64,000 nt of DNA from Sulfurimonas sp. HSL3-2 (lineage in GTDB: Bacteria; Campylobacterota; Campylobacteria; Campylobacterales; Sulfurimonadaceae): contig NZ_CP147917.1 in the NCBI RefSeq assembly GCF_039645965.1, positions 1,054,001-1,118,000 on the forward strand. The letters run 5' to 3'. Under the pieces are notes generated by a model. That model had not been told where the DNA came from. It was given only the letters and a program-made list of their open reading frames with translations, and made no database searches. The position numbers were made by a program, and so were the translations under genes. Of this stretch, positions 36,025 to 44,931 are shown piece after piece. How positions within the stretch are numbered: the stretch's first letter is position 1; each line of letters begins with the position of its first letter.

Positions 36025-37335
36025 TTGCGATATATATTACTGTTTTTAACAATGCTGCTTTTTACTGCATGTACATCTTTGAGAACACTTGACTATGGAG
36101 ATATACAAGATTTAAAAGAGCTGCCTCAGCAAACGGGTGCATATGCATATGTCAAAGATGAGAATGTAAGTATTTCGGATATCCAAAACAGTTATGAGGA
36201 CAACTACTTCAGACCATGGAATATGGACTCGATAAAAACAGATATCGAACAGGTAAAATGGCCGTTTAGAAGTTATACGGCGAAAAATAGTTACGGCGAG
36301 AACTTAAAACCGCTTTCTCAAGAGTGGTTTGACAAGATGTATAAAAGATCGAACTTTGACAGCTATGCTACTGTCAATAAAAAGGCGATCACACTTCGTT
36401 TTGCCAATCTAAGAAGTTTCCCGACCGATAAACCTATCTTTAAAGACCCGAATCAAGCAGGTGAGGGTTTTCCGTTTGATTATCTTCAAAACAGCTCTGT
36501 CCACGCAAATGAGCCTATCTTTGTGTCTCACTATTCAGATGACGGTGCATGGGCATATGTTTTTACATCATATGCATCAGGCTGGATGCATAGTTATAAC
36601 ATAGCCTATATCCCTGAACAGAACATGGATATTATTAAAAACTCTAAGAAGATATATATCATTACAGACGGTTATCCGCTTAAAGATGAAAACAATCAGT
36701 TTGTCATATATAGTCAAGTCGGGATGATCTTTCCTTTGATAGATGAGAAAGATGACAGCTACGAAGCTTTGGCGATAACCAAAGGAAAAGAAAATACCGC
36801 GATATATACAAAAGTCGTCATCCCAAAAGATATTGCATCCGTTGACGTATTGAAGTTAAACAGAGAAAACATTACTCATGTCGGGGATGAGATGTTGAAA
36901 ACAAAATACGGCTGGGGCGGGATGTATCAAGAACGTGACTGTTCTTCCATGATAAGAGATATGTATGCACCGTTTGGCATATGGCTTCCTAGAAACTCAT
37001 ACCAGCAATCAAGAGTAGGTAAAGTGATTTCACTCAAAGATCTCAGTGATGACGAGAAAAGAGAGGTTATAAAAGAGAACGGTATACCTTTTGAAACACT
37101 ACTGCATAGAAAAGGGCATATACTGATCTATGCCGGTGTATATAATGATAAGATCATAGTGATGCATGATATGTGGGGTATAAAAACAAAGCAGGGCGAT
37201 AAAACAGGTAGAATAGTTGTCGGTAAAACTGTATTTACATCACTGGAAGTAGGGAAAGAGCAAAAATTTTATGATGAGAAAAGCAGTTTACTACGTAGAA
37301 TAGACAGTATGAATATTATAACTATCAGACCTTAA
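36025..37335 (+). CDS. SH3 and NlpC/P60-domain lipoprotein (peptidoglycan hydrolase)
   Basis: This 436-residue protein starts at TTG 36025. A signal peptide ends in the lipobox LFTAC (Cys near residue 16), so it is probably an outer-membrane lipoprotein. The middle holds SH3-like segments (AITLRFANLRSFPTDKPIF; DDGAWAYVFTSYASGWMHS). The C-terminal NlpC/P60 domain has the catalytic Cys in YQERDCSSMIRDMY and His in HRKGHILIYAG. Domain order matches the SH3-NlpC/P60 family common in Campylobacterota and predicted to cut peptide stems. It overlaps the convergent flagellar-type gene by 11 bases. Confidence 0.82.
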   Translation: MRYILLFLTMLLFTACTSLRTLDYGDIQDLKELPQQTGAYAYVKDENVSISDIQNSYEDNYFRPWNMDSIKTDIEQVKWPFRSYTAKNSYGENLKPLSQEWFDKMYKRSNFDSYATVNKKAITLRFANLRSFPTDKPIFKDPNQAGEGFPFDYLQNSSVHANEPIFVSHYSDDGAWAYVFTSYASGWMHSYNIAYIPEQNMDIIKNSKKIYIITDGYPLKDENNQFVIYSQVGMIFPLIDEKDDSYEALAITKGKENTAIYTKVVIPKDIASVDVLKLNRENITHVGDEMLKTKYGWGGMYQERDCSSMIRDMYAPFGIWLPRNSYQQSRVGKVISLKDLSDDEKREVIKENGIPFETLLHRKGHILIYAGVYNDKIIVMHDMWGIKTKQGDKTGRIVVGKTVFTSLEVGKEQKFYDEKSSLLRRIDSMNIITIRP

Positions 37336-37630
37336 TATCTAAAAGAGAACCGTACATCGCATCTTGAGTTCTTATCGCATTTACATTTGCACTAACGGCA
37401 GCCGTAATACTTATCTGATCAGGAAGCTCTTTCGCTAAGTTCGTTTGGCTTTTTTCTGAACCGTTGTCATCTGCCAATCTAGTATCTGCAGTAACCGTGT
37501 CATCAGAAGAGTTTGTCATTCTTGTATCGTTTGGTCTAAAGCCATCTGTATTAACATTTGCAATGTTGTTCGCATTGTTATTCATAAACGTTTGATGTGC
37601 TTGAATAGATGAAACATTTGAAGATATCAT
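37325..37630 (-). CDS. Short FlgC/FlgG-like rod-domain protein
   Basis: This 101-residue protein joins the two rod/hook terminal helices almost directly. The N-terminal VSSIQAHQTFMNNNANNIANVNTDGFRP motif is the rod signature, and the C-terminal helix reads ISITAAVSANVNAIRTQDAMYGSLLDIKV. The middle domain found in FlgG or FlgE is replaced by about 35 polar residues. It is an orphan, away from flgF-flgG. It may be a minor axial protein or export-related. The start has AAAGGAG within a palindromic sequence. Confidence 0.7.
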   Translation of the reverse strand: MISSNVSSIQAHQTFMNNNANNIANVNTDGFRPNDTRMTNSSDDTVTADTRLADDNGSEKSQTNLAKELPDQISITAAVSANVNAIRTQDAMYGSLLDIKV

Positions 37631-37654
37631 AATGACTCCTTTTAAAGAGTCATT
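37631..37654. promoter_or_regulatory. Perfect palindrome spanning promoter and ribosome site
   Basis: AATGACTC and GAGTCATT form an 8-bp inverted repeat around CTTTTAAA. On the minus strand one arm merges with a TATAAT box (37652-37657), and the other contains the GGAG ribosome site of the rod-like gene. It could be an operator, or an RNA hairpin hiding the ribosome site, or the dapD terminator. Confidence 0.5.
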
Positions 37655-37697
37655 ATAGAATGATTTAACTGAAGTTAAAGTTATTGAATCGTATTAA

Positions 37698-38897
37698 CTA
37701 GTGAAGGTCAGCGTTTAGTTTGATCTCTCTTCTTGAACGAGATGCAGACAGTTCGCCTGTTAAAGAGTTTTGTCTAAAGTGAAGGCCGTTTAGTCCTGCC
37801 AGCTCTTTTCCTTTGAAAACATCACCTTTTAAAGGAGTGCCTTGGTTTACTTCTTGAATTTTTTCTAATTCTTTTGCATTGATAGTAACTTTAGTACCTT
37901 CTAAAATAGCGATCCCCGCATCTATGATACAGCCGTCACCTAAAGGGATACCACAAACACTGTTTGCGCCAAGAAGACAGTTTTTACCGATAGAGATAGG
38001 GTTTCCGTCCGTTCCGCTAAGAACACCAAGGATAGAAGCACCGCCGCCCACATCACTTCCGTCACCGACGATAGCAGATGAAGAGATACGTCCTTCGACC
38101 ATGCTCACACCTGTCGTACCTGCATTGAAGTTCACATAACTAGCACCAGGCATGATAGTAGTCCCGGCATGAAGCTGTGCACCAAAACGTACTTTTGAAG
38201 TATCTAAGACACGTGTATTGTCCGCAGGGATGATGTGTTGTAAGAATCTTGGGAACTTATCGACGAAATCGATATGAGGGTATGAGTTTGAAAGTTTTAA
38301 CTCTATTTCAAATTCACGTAACCAGTCAAGTTCAATAGGGTTTCCTGCAGACCAAGCAACATTTGGAAGTGCACCGAAAGCTCCGTTTAGGTTGATGCTT
38401 CTTAGTTGTACTTTTGCTAATGAAAGCGCGTAAAGTTTAAGGTATGTAGCTTCAACGCTTGCACACGGGGCATCATTAAATAAAAATACTACTCTAAACT
38501 CACCCTCTTTATAACCGTTTTCTTTCATCTGTGAGTAAAGGCTTGAGACTACTTGGATGTTTTTATGTGCATCACCGTAAGCTTCTTCACTGTAAGGTGT
38601 AAATGCATTTAAACAACTCTCTAAAAATGCTAAATTAATATTACAAATGACTTCATCTTTGTTAAAATCAACTTGTACGCCTTGCTCTTTTAATGCTTCT
38701 ATGAAGATAGCGGCACTACCAAAGTTTTCATTCCAGTTGATAATAGGGTAAGTCGCTTGAAGAACTTTATCACTGTTTAACTGACCGAAATCAACTCTTG
38801 CGATACCAAAAGCCAATGGATCTTTATATCCGGCAGTCTCAGATTTTATTTTCTCAATCAATGCCTTAAAGGCATCACTTGTTTCTATTATTTGCAT
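37698..38897 (-). CDS. dapD: Tetrahydrodipicolinate N-succinyltransferase (Campylobacterota type)
   Basis: The ATG at 38897, eight bases after AAAGAG, gives 399 residues; a GTG at 38906 is less likely because it would abut the ribosome site. The protein has a long unique N-terminal domain (about 1-240). The C-terminal left-handed beta-helix of hexapeptide repeats follows (RFGAQLHAGTTIMPGASYVNFNAGTTG, ISIGKNCLLGANSVCGIPLGDGC). This is the extended DapD of Campylobacter. It acts in lysine and meso-diaminopimelate synthesis. A TATAAT box lies at 38931-38936 on the minus strand. Confidence 0.92.
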   Translation of the reverse strand: MQIIETSDAFKALIEKIKSETAGYKDPLAFGIARVDFGQLNSDKVLQATYPIINWNENFGSAAIFIEALKEQGVQVDFNKDEVICNINLAFLESCLNAFTPYSEEAYGDAHKNIQVVSSLYSQMKENGYKEGEFRVVFLFNDAPCASVEATYLKLYALSLAKVQLRSINLNGAFGALPNVAWSAGNPIELDWLREFEIELKLSNSYPHIDFVDKFPRFLQHIIPADNTRVLDTSKVRFGAQLHAGTTIMPGASYVNFNAGTTGVSMVEGRISSSAIVGDGSDVGGGASILGVLSGTDGNPISIGKNCLLGANSVCGIPLGDGCIIDAGIAILEGTKVTINAKELEKIQEVNQGTPLKGDVFKGKELAGLNGLHFRQNSLTGELSASRSRREIKLNADLH

Positions 38898-39017
38898 ATT
38901 TATCACTCTTTTTTTAAAAATTTAGTTGTAATTATACTTAAAAAATATTAATATTATTTTTCGTTGGCTAAGTGTTATAAATCAAGTGTATAATTTTAAA
39001 ATTAATAGGTGGTAATT

Positions 39018-39488
39018 ATGAATGAATGGATTAATCTTTTACAAGATAACGATTATTTAGGTGTAAAAAAGTATATAAAAGAGGGCGCTGACGTAAATGA
39101 AAGTAATGAGACAGAAGAGTCGGTTCTTGCGTGTGCCCTCAGATATAGATGTGATGATGAGATAATAGATATTTTAGTACAAAACGGCGCAGATCTGAAC
39201 GATTTTAATGAAGACGGAGTAAGCATACTCGATTATGCGATCATGTATAATAAAATCGATCTGGCTAAAAAAATAATCGAATCAGGTGTTGACGTAAACA
39301 GAACAAACCGACCTAGCAGATTCACGCCACTGATGGGAGCAGTATGTTACGGAAGAGGGGAAATAGCAAAAATGTTGTTGGAAAAGGGGGCTGATAAAGA
39401 CGCTGTAGACAATAAAGGGCTTAGCGCTCTTGGCTTTGCCAAGAAGACGCATAAAAAAAGTATGATCAAACTTCTTGAAGAGAGTTAA
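39018..39488 (+). CDS. Ankyrin-repeat protein
   Basis: The ATG at 39018 follows AGGTGG by five bases, giving 156 residues. Three to four ankyrin repeats are visible: GVKKYIKEGADVNESNET, EIIDILVQNGADLNDFNEDGVSILDYAIM, DLAKKIIESGVDVNRTNRPSRFTPLMGAV and IAKMLLEKGADKDAVDNKGLSALGFA. There is no signal peptide or other domain, so it is a cytosolic protein-binding module. A -10 box TATAAT lies at 38989-38994. Partner unknown. It converges on the small gene at 39485. Confidence 0.85.
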   Translation: MNEWINLLQDNDYLGVKKYIKEGADVNESNETEESVLACALRYRCDDEIIDILVQNGADLNDFNEDGVSILDYAIMYNKIDLAKKIIESGVDVNRTNRPSRFTPLMGAVCYGRGEIAKMLLEKGADKDAVDNKGLSALGFAKKTHKKSMIKLLEES

Positions 39489-39673
39489 AAAAAGATACCT
39501 TGGTTCTCGTTGTCAAGGGGTTTTCTTTTCTCTTTTGCCAGCCAGTCTTGCAGCAGCTGCTCGACGACCTTGCTTAAACTCATCTTGTATCTGGCACGTG
39601 AGTACTTCATCGCATCATCCCATGTACTTTTATCTATAAGCAGACTTCTCGTCACTTCATCTTTTGGTTTCAT
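39485..39673 (-). CDS. Small basic protein, possibly ribbon-helix-helix
   Basis: This 62-residue protein (DEVTRSLLIDKSTWDDAMKYSRARYKMSLSKVVEQLLQDWLAKEK) has a strand followed by two helices. The SLSKVVEQLLQDWL segment resembles the second helix of MetJ/Arc-type DNA-binding proteins. No toxin partner is adjacent. It converges with the ankyrin gene and overlaps its stop by four bases. Assignment to the ribbon-helix-helix fold is tentative. Confidence 0.5.
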   Translation of the reverse strand: MKPKDEVTRSLLIDKSTWDDAMKYSRARYKMSLSKVVEQLLQDWLAKEKRKPLDNENQGIFF

Positions 39674-39734
39674 TAAATCTCCGACTATATAATAAGCTAT
39701 ATAGTATTGTATTTAATCTTTTAAACCCATAAAT

Positions 39735-39863
39735 CTAAAGCTTAAATGTATAATGTTTTCGCTGCTTTTCACTGTGTTTAGGAGCATGCAAATAGAAATT
39801 TTTATATACGATATAGCCTGAGACTACAACTACAAGAGACGCCAATAATATATATATCAACAT
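39735..39863 (-). CDS. Small single-pass membrane protein (42 residues)
   Basis: An ATG at 39863 is preceded by TAGGAG with a seven-base gap. The product has a clear membrane helix (residues 2-20, LIYILLASLVVVVSGYIVY) and a basic, His-rich tail (LHAPKHSEKQRKHYTFKL). It fills most of the otherwise empty stretch between 39674 and 39929. The positive tail predicts a cytosolic C-terminus. I do not recognise a family. Confidence 0.55.
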   Translation of the reverse strand: MLIYILLASLVVVVSGYIVYKNFYLHAPKHSEKQRKHYTFKL

Positions 39864-39929
39864 GCTGCTACTCCTAGATAATATAGAGGAAGATCGTCAT
39901 TAACTCAGTGTAACTTAAATAATCTTATA

Positions 39930-40667
39930 TTAATCTTTAATAACATACTCGATATTTTGATCATTTAGGTATTTGATAAACTTATCAAACTCCGTATTTA
40001 ACACCTCGTTATCATTATAGTTTAAAGAAAGTTCGACTCTTGGAGAGTTGTTGTTTATTATCGGTAATGAGGAGAGTTCCATATCTGCAGGGATCGTTTT
40101 CATAATGTCGATCAGGGTGTTTTCACTGGTATCTGCAAGGAGTGTCTTGCGGTACTTCTTGATAGATTCAGAAAAATATCTGCCGACACACTCTTTTAAC
40201 ATTGGATGTGACATCTCAGGAAAACCGGGGACAAAAAAGTATCTGTGCTGGAGTTCAAAACCGGACATGTTATTGACGGGGTTTTTTATAAGGTTCGCAT
40301 ATTCAGGCAGTTCGGCCATATGTATGCGGTGAGGGTAGGCCTCATCTTTAAACCTTTCTAAGATATCTTGTTCAAACTGCTTATGGCGCACTAGAGGCTT
40401 ACATGTAAAGACATCGGCTGCTATCTGTCTTGTCAGATCATCGGGAGTAGAACCGATCCCTCCAAAACTAAAAAGAACCGATCTTTCATCTTTTTTTACA
40501 AGCTCGAATGTGTTTTTAATAAGCTCTTCATCGTCTTTGATGATAAACGAAGCAAAAAGATTGTGTCCGTAGGAGTTTAAAAGGTCTCTGATAAATATAA
40601 AATGTTTGTCCTCTCTACGGCTGTTGAGTATCTCCGTCCCTATGATAACGGCATAAAAGTTGTACAT
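39930..40667 (-). CDS. CinA/MoaB-like molybdopterin-binding domain protein
   Basis: This 245-residue protein starts YAVIIGTEILNSRREDKHFIFIRDLLNSYGHNLFASFIIKDDEELI and has SVLFSFGGIGSTPDDLTRQIAADVF. These are the motifs of the N-terminal MPT-binding domain of CinA and of MoaB/MogA. The C-terminal nicotinamide-nucleotide amidohydrolase domain of full CinA is absent. Stand-alone versions are common; the in vivo role (pyrophosphatase or cofactor handling) is not settled. One TTACATGTAA (40399-40408) is read as F-T-C-K. Confidence 0.8.
   Translation of the reverse strand: MYNFYAVIIGTEILNSRREDKHFIFIRDLLNSYGHNLFASFIIKDDEELIKNTFELVKKDERSVLFSFGGIGSTPDDLTRQIAADVFTCKPLVRHKQFEQDILERFKDEAYPHRIHMAELPEYANLIKNPVNNMSGFELQHRYFFVPGFPEMSHPMLKECVGRYFSESIKKYRKTLLADTSENTLIDIMKTIPADMELSSLPIINNNSPRVELSLNYNDNEVLNTEFDKFIKYLNDQNIEYVIKD
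40399..40408. repeat. TTACATGTAA copy inside the CinA-like gene
   Basis: An exact copy, read on the minus strand within F-T-C-K. Confidence 0.8.
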
Positions 40668-40716
40668 ATTTAGTCCTGTCGTTTTTTAAAAAGCTAACGA
40701 TTATAATGACAATAAT

Positions 40717-40740
40717 GTTACATATGGCTTACATGTAACA
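40717..40740. repeat. TTACATGTAA copy within an 8-bp inverted repeat
   Basis: TGTTACAT (40717-40724) and ATGTAACA (40733-40740) form an inverted repeat, and an exact TTACATGTAA lies at 40729-40738. It is in the region between the divergent CinA-like gene and the acidic gene at 40786, where promoters must lie. Confidence 0.7.
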
Positions 40741-40785
40741 AACTATCTGCTATTATTTTACATAGAATAACTTAAGGATAAAAAC

Positions 40786-41055
40786 ATGTCATATGCACAA
40801 AAACTTGAAGAGCTGATAAAAGAGAGCGTCATACCTGATATAGAAGACAGAATGGATGAACTTTATACTATCATCGCTGACAAAAAAAATGAATCAATCG
40901 AAGAAGCGAAAGAGGAACTTGAAGAACTTATCGAGTTTCGTGATGATCTAAAAGACGTTTTAGTCGATATCGAATGCGGTGAGATCGATGAAGATGAATG
41001 TAAAGAGATGATAGATGATATTTTAGAGGCTCAAAAAGGTGATGAAGAGGAGTAA
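40786..41055 (+). CDS. Acidic helical protein, unknown function
   Basis: This 89-residue, strongly acidic protein consists almost entirely of predicted helix with heptad-like spacing (VIPDIEDRMDELYTIIADKKNESIEEAKEELEELIEFRDDLKDVL). It has no cysteine cluster, signal peptide or membrane segment. It stands alone between the CinA-like gene and adk. A coiled-coil dimer is likely. I do not recognise a function. Confidence 0.65.
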   Translation: MSYAQKLEELIKESVIPDIEDRMDELYTIIADKKNESIEEAKEELEELIEFRDDLKDVLVDIECGEIDEDECKEMIDDILEAQKGDEEE

Positions 41056-41115
41056 TTCTAGTTTCTTTTAAACTCATTTGTATATAATTTCAACAATAAA
41101 ACAGATAGGACTTAA

Positions 41116-41766
<651 letters not shown>

Positions 41767-41772
41767 GCAGTT

Positions 41773-41827
41773 TCATAACCCCTCAAAAAGCAGTTGCAAG
41801 TTCATTTAGAACTGTGGCTGCTCATTT
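41773..41827. repeat. attC-like stem-loop after adk (degenerate copy)
   Basis: TCATAAC (41773-41779) starts a structured region. GCAG (41790-41793) pairs with CTGC (41818-41821), and AGTTC (41799-41803) pairs with GAACT (41809-41813). It shares CATAAC, TCAA at identical spacing, AAGC, and the closing GCTCATTT (41820-41827) with the region after the cupin gene (42293-42361). No convincing GTTRRRY box ends it, so it may be a decayed site. Confidence 0.4.
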
Positions 41828-41887
41828 CCAATAAATTTTTCAAGCAATACTTCAATAAAAAATCCCAAATAGATCCATTTCATTCAA

Positions 41888-41893
41888 TATAAT
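41888..41893 (+). promoter_or_regulatory. -10 box (TATAAT) for the cupin gene
   Basis: CAATATAATTTAG lies about 63 bases before the cupin ATG. Confidence 0.45.
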
Positions 41894-41956
41894 TTAGTAT
41901 TTAGTAATAGTTACATACAATGGCAATATTTAAATAGTTATGCATAGGAGTACAAA

Positions 41957-42298
41957 ATGGCAATTGTTTCCATAAAAAACAGTAATCATTATGAATGGGG
42001 AAGCAACTGTGATGGTTGGCATCTTGCTACTTCTAAAGATCTAAGCGTCATCCAGGAACGTATGCATAAAGGAACATCTGAGACACGTCATCTGCACAAT
42101 AAAGCAGAGCAATTTTTCTATATTCTTTCTGGTATAGCAACACTTGAAGTATCAGGAGATATACATATTATACATCCTAATGAAGGGTTTCATATTCCTG
42201 CAGGTGTCGCACACACTTTAAGTAATGAGCATGAGCAGGATTTGGAGTTTCTAGTAGTATCAACTCCGCCAAGCCATGGGGACAGAGAAAATGCATAA
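41957..42298 (+). CDS. Single-domain cupin protein
   Basis: This 113-residue protein is one small beta-barrel of the cupin_2 type. Motif 1 is visible as SETRHLHNKAEQFFYILSGIATLEV and motif 2 as PNEGFHIPAGVAHTLSN, with metal-binding His, Glu and His residues kept. Function ranges from isomerases to sugar binding and cannot be fixed from sequence. It is flanked by two related attC-like stem-loops and direct repeats of CTAAGCA (41763-41769 and 42356-42362). This suggests arrival as a cassette. An AGGAG ribosome site precedes the ATG. Confidence 0.85.
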   Translation: MAIVSIKNSNHYEWGSNCDGWHLATSKDLSVIQERMHKGTSETRHLHNKAEQFFYILSGIATLEVSGDIHIIHPNEGFHIPAGVAHTLSNEHEQDLEFLVVSTPPSHGDRENA

Positions 42299-42361
42299 CA
42301 AATCAATGAAGCCAAAAAACTACCCCGCGGGCAATTTGCTAGCTCATTTTAAACGCTAAGC
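42293..42361. repeat. attC-like recombination site after the cupin gene
   Basis: The order fits an integron attC. R''-like GCATAAC (42293-42299), which includes the cupin stop, is followed by a 5-base spacer and L''-like AATGAAGC (42305-42312). The centre contains CCCGCGGG, then L'-like GCTCATT (42342-42348), a 6-base spacer and R'-like GCTAAGC (42355-42361). The last box matches GTTRRRY at 6 of 7 positions. L'' pairs with L' except for one extra A, as the extrahelical base of real attC sites. No integrase is in the window. Confidence 0.45.
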
Positions 42362-42376
42362 AAATCTCAAAGCAGT

Positions 42377-42946
42377 TTATATCTTCGTTTTTATAAAACT
42401 TTCCATCTCGGAGACTATCTCTTCGATGCTTCCTTCGCCACTTATTACATGTAAAAGATCTTTAGCACTGTAAAAAGCTTGTATTTCAGCTAATGGTTCA
42501 GTATAAACTTTCATGCGGTTGTCAAACACCTCTGTGTTGTCATCAGCACCACGTGCACGACCTAGGACTCTGTCACGAGCCGTTTCTTCGCTTACATGTA
42601 CTTCTATAACACTGCAAAGCTCTAAAGAGGAGTCCTCTTTTAGATACTCGTCTAATGCATTTAACTGTTCCATACTTCTAGGATAACCGTCGATGATGAT
42701 CACATCAGTAGGAGCGTTTTTGATCGCGTTTACAATCGTTTCTATAGCTATCTTGATAGGAACGATAAGTCCCTTGCTGATATAGTTGTTGATCTCAGCA
42801 CCAAGCTCACTGCCGCTTGCGACTTCTGCTCTAAGCATATCGCCTGTAGAGTAGTGAGAGATATCTTGATTGTTTTTAGCGATCAGCTCAGCATCTGTCG
42901 TTTTCCCGGAGCCCGGAGCCCCGATAATCAAAAACAGTTTTTTCAT
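42377..42946 (-). CDS. adk: Adenylate kinase, short Campylobacter/Helicobacter type
   Basis: This 189-residue kinase has the P-loop [12 protein letters not shown] (residues 8-19), [17 protein letters not shown] and [13 protein letters not shown]. In place of the long LID it has only a short loop ([12 protein letters not shown]). Enzymes of this kind are the sole Adk in Campylobacter and Helicobacter, where the gene sits beside aspS, as here (the ATG overlaps the aspS stop by one base). The GSGKT-T loop also resembles UMP/CMP kinases, so broader nucleotide use is possible. One exact and one near TTACATGTAA (42445 and 42592) are read as L-H-V and V-H-V. Confidence 0.88.
   Translation of the reverse strand: MKKLFLIIGAPGSGKTTDAELIAKNNQDISHYSTGDMLRAEVASGSELGAEINNYISKGLIVPIKIAIETIVNAIKNAPTDVIIIDGYPRSMEQLNALDEYLKEDSSLELCSVIEVHVSEETARDRVLGRARGADDNTEVFDNRMKVYTEPLAEIQAFYSAKDLLHVISGEGSIEEIVSEMESFIKTKI
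42445..42454. repeat. TTACATGTAA copy inside the short adk
   Basis: An exact copy; a further copy with one mismatch (TTACATGTAC) lies at 42592-42601 in the same gene. Confidence 0.8.
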
Positions 42947-44703
42947 TATGCTTTTACTTGCTCACGGACTCTGATATGAAGCTCTTTTAACTGGTCGTTA
43001 TCGACAGTGCTTGGAGCCTGAGTCAAGATACATGAAGCTTTTTGTGTTTTAGGGAATGCGATGACATCACGGATGCTTGATTTTTTAGAGATAAGCATCA
43101 TAAGTCTGTCAAAACCGATAGCAAAACCACCGTGTGGCGGTGCACCGAATTTTAGTGCATCAAGTAGGAAACCAAATTTTTCTTGTGCTTCCTCTTCACC
43201 GATTCCAAGAAGTTTGAATATCTCTTCTTGAACTTCAGGTTTATGGATACGGATACTACCACCGCCTAGCTCGACACCGTTAAGTACGATATCGTAAGCT
43301 ATAGATTCGATCTCTTCGACATCCTCTTTATCAGTGTCTTTTGGCATAGTAAACGGATGGTGAAGTGCTTTTACGCGTCCGTCTTCAACTTCGAACATAG
43401 GGAAGTCAACGACCCATACGAACTCGAATCTATCTTTGTCTACAAGGTTCATCTTCTCATGTTCAGCGATAAAGATTCTAAAACGTCCCATATAGTCAAG
43501 TACAGTTTTTTTATCTCCTGCACCGAAGAAAACAACGTCACCGACTTCAAGTTCAGTTCTTTCTATAAGAAGCTGAATATCCTCTTCACTGAAGAACTTG
43601 ATAAGCGGACCTTTAAGACCATCTTCTTTCATCTGGAAGTATCCAAGACCGTGAGCACCGAATTTTCTTACAAAGTCTTCAAAGCTTTTCATCTCTCTTT
43701 TTGAAAATACTAAGTCAGCACCCGGAACTTTTAAAGCTTTGATACGGTTCGTATGAGGTTTTTTAGCGATATTTGTAAATATTTCGTTGTCACAACGCTC
43801 GAAGATGTCGATAACGTCGACCATTTTAAGACCATATCTTAAGTCAGGTTTGTCTGAACCGTACCACTCCATAGCATCATTGTGTTTGATACGGTTAAAC
43901 GGTGGTTTTACATCGATACCGCAAGCACCGAACATACCTGTTAAAAGGTCTTCAGCCACTTTGATGACCTCTTCTTGGTCACAGAAGCTCATCTCGACGT
44001 CTATTTGCGTAAACTCAGGTTGACGGTCAGCTCTTAGATCTTCATCTCTAAAACATTTAGCGATCTGGAAATATCTGTCAAATCCACCGACCATAAGTAG
44101 TTGTTTAAATAGCTGCGGTGATTGTGGAAGCGCATAAAACTCTCCATTATGTACACGTGAAGGGACAAGGTAATCTCTTGCACCCTCAGGAGTCGACTTA
44201 GTAAGAATAGGAGTCTCGACCTCTAAGAATCCGTTAGCATCAAGTACGTTACGAGCAGCGATAGCCGCTTTTGAACGAAGACGGAATGTCTCATACATCT
44301 CAGGATCACGAAGTTCTAGATAGCGGTATTTTAAACGTGTCTCTTCACCTACGTTTTTATCCCCGATAACAAAAGGGGTAGGGGCACTTTTATTTTCTAT
44401 TTTTAAAGTATCTACAACTAGTTCTATCTCACCTGTTTTTAGACGAGGATTTACAAGTCCTTCACCACGAGGGCGAATTTTACCTGTTGCTACAAGCACG
44501 AATTCATCGCGAATACCATCAGCGATCTTATGTGCTTCAGCATTGTCAGATGGATCACATACAAGTTGGATCAATCCGCTTTTATCACGCACGTCGATAA
44601 AGATGATCCCGCCGTGGTCACGGTAGCTGTTCGCCCAACCAGCTACAGTTACTACTTCATCTATATTCTTTATGCTTAAGTCTGTACAATAATGAGTTCT
44701 CAA
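42946..44703 (-). CDS. aspS: Aspartate-tRNA ligase
   Basis: The true start is TTG at 44703 (Leu-Arg-Thr-His-Tyr-Cys-Thr-Asp), seven bases after AGGA; upstream codons in frame lack any ribosome site. The 585-residue class II synthetase has an N-terminal OB-fold, class II motif 2 ([23 protein letters not shown]), the bacterial GAD insertion, and motif 3 ([14 protein letters not shown]). It charges tRNA-Asp; in this phylum AspRS is often non-discriminating and also charges tRNA-Asn, with GatCAB completing the reaction. No asnS is seen in the window. It is coupled to the short adk. Confidence 0.95.
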   Translation of the reverse strand: MRTHYCTDLSIKNIDEVVTVAGWANSYRDHGGIIFIDVRDKSGLIQLVCDPSDNAEAHKIADGIRDEFVLVATGKIRPRGEGLVNPRLKTGEIELVVDTLKIENKSAPTPFVIGDKNVGEETRLKYRYLELRDPEMYETFRLRSKAAIAARNVLDANGFLEVETPILTKSTPEGARDYLVPSRVHNGEFYALPQSPQLFKQLLMVGGFDRYFQIAKCFRDEDLRADRQPEFTQIDVEMSFCDQEEVIKVAEDLLTGMFGACGIDVKPPFNRIKHNDAMEWYGSDKPDLRYGLKMVDVIDIFERCDNEIFTNIAKKPHTNRIKALKVPGADLVFSKREMKSFEDFVRKFGAHGLGYFQMKEDGLKGPLIKFFSEEDIQLLIERTELEVGDVVFFGAGDKKTVLDYMGRFRIFIAEHEKMNLVDKDRFEFVWVVDFPMFEVEDGRVKALHHPFTMPKDTDKEDVEEIESIAYDIVLNGVELGGGSIRIHKPEVQEEIFKLLGIGEEEAQEKFGFLLDALKFGAPPHGGFAIGFDRLMMLISKKSSIRDVIAFPKTQKASCILTQAPSTVDNDQLKELHIRVREQVKA

Positions 44704-44793
44704 ATCTAGATTCCTAAAGAAAAAATTTCCGCGATTATAACTAAAAGTTACTGATACAAAGATAAACGTGCAGGAAAACAGCAGACTTGACAA

Positions 44794-44821
44794 AGCGTTA
44801 TGTAAAAATATATACTACGCT
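44794..44821. promoter_or_regulatory. ModE-like box upstream of the porin-mod operon
   Basis: AGCGTTATGTA (44794-44804) and TATACTACGCT (44811-44821) flank exactly six bases. The known ModE consensus is CGnTATATA-N6-TATATAACG, so this site matches in order, spacing and most positions. Confidence 0.55.
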
Positions 44822-44837
44822 AATTATTTCTAAAAAG

Positions 44838-44886
44838 ATATAACGCTCTATGTATATAAGAATGTTTTTTGCATATAGCGTTATAT
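44838..44886. promoter_or_regulatory. Inverted ModE-type half-sites, 29 bases apart
   Basis: ATATAACGCT (44838-44847) and AGCGTTATAT (44877-44886) are perfect inverted copies of the ModE-type half-site, 46-94 bases before the porin ATG. Together with the box at 44794-44821 this makes four half-sites in one control region. Confidence 0.55.
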
Positions 44887-44931
44887 AAAAAAATACATAA
44901 CAAGAAATAAGTTTAATTTGGAAGGAAATAT

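Noticed and set aside
39009-39488. Ankyrin protein starting at GTG 39009
   Set aside because: The GTG lies inside the AGGTGG ribosome site; the ATG at 39018 is correctly spaced from it.
42946-44793. aspS with a 30-residue N-terminal extension
   Set aside because: The extension has no ribosome site and is not like AspS, while a TTG at 44703 follows AGGA and begins the conserved Arg-Thr-His-Tyr-Cys start.
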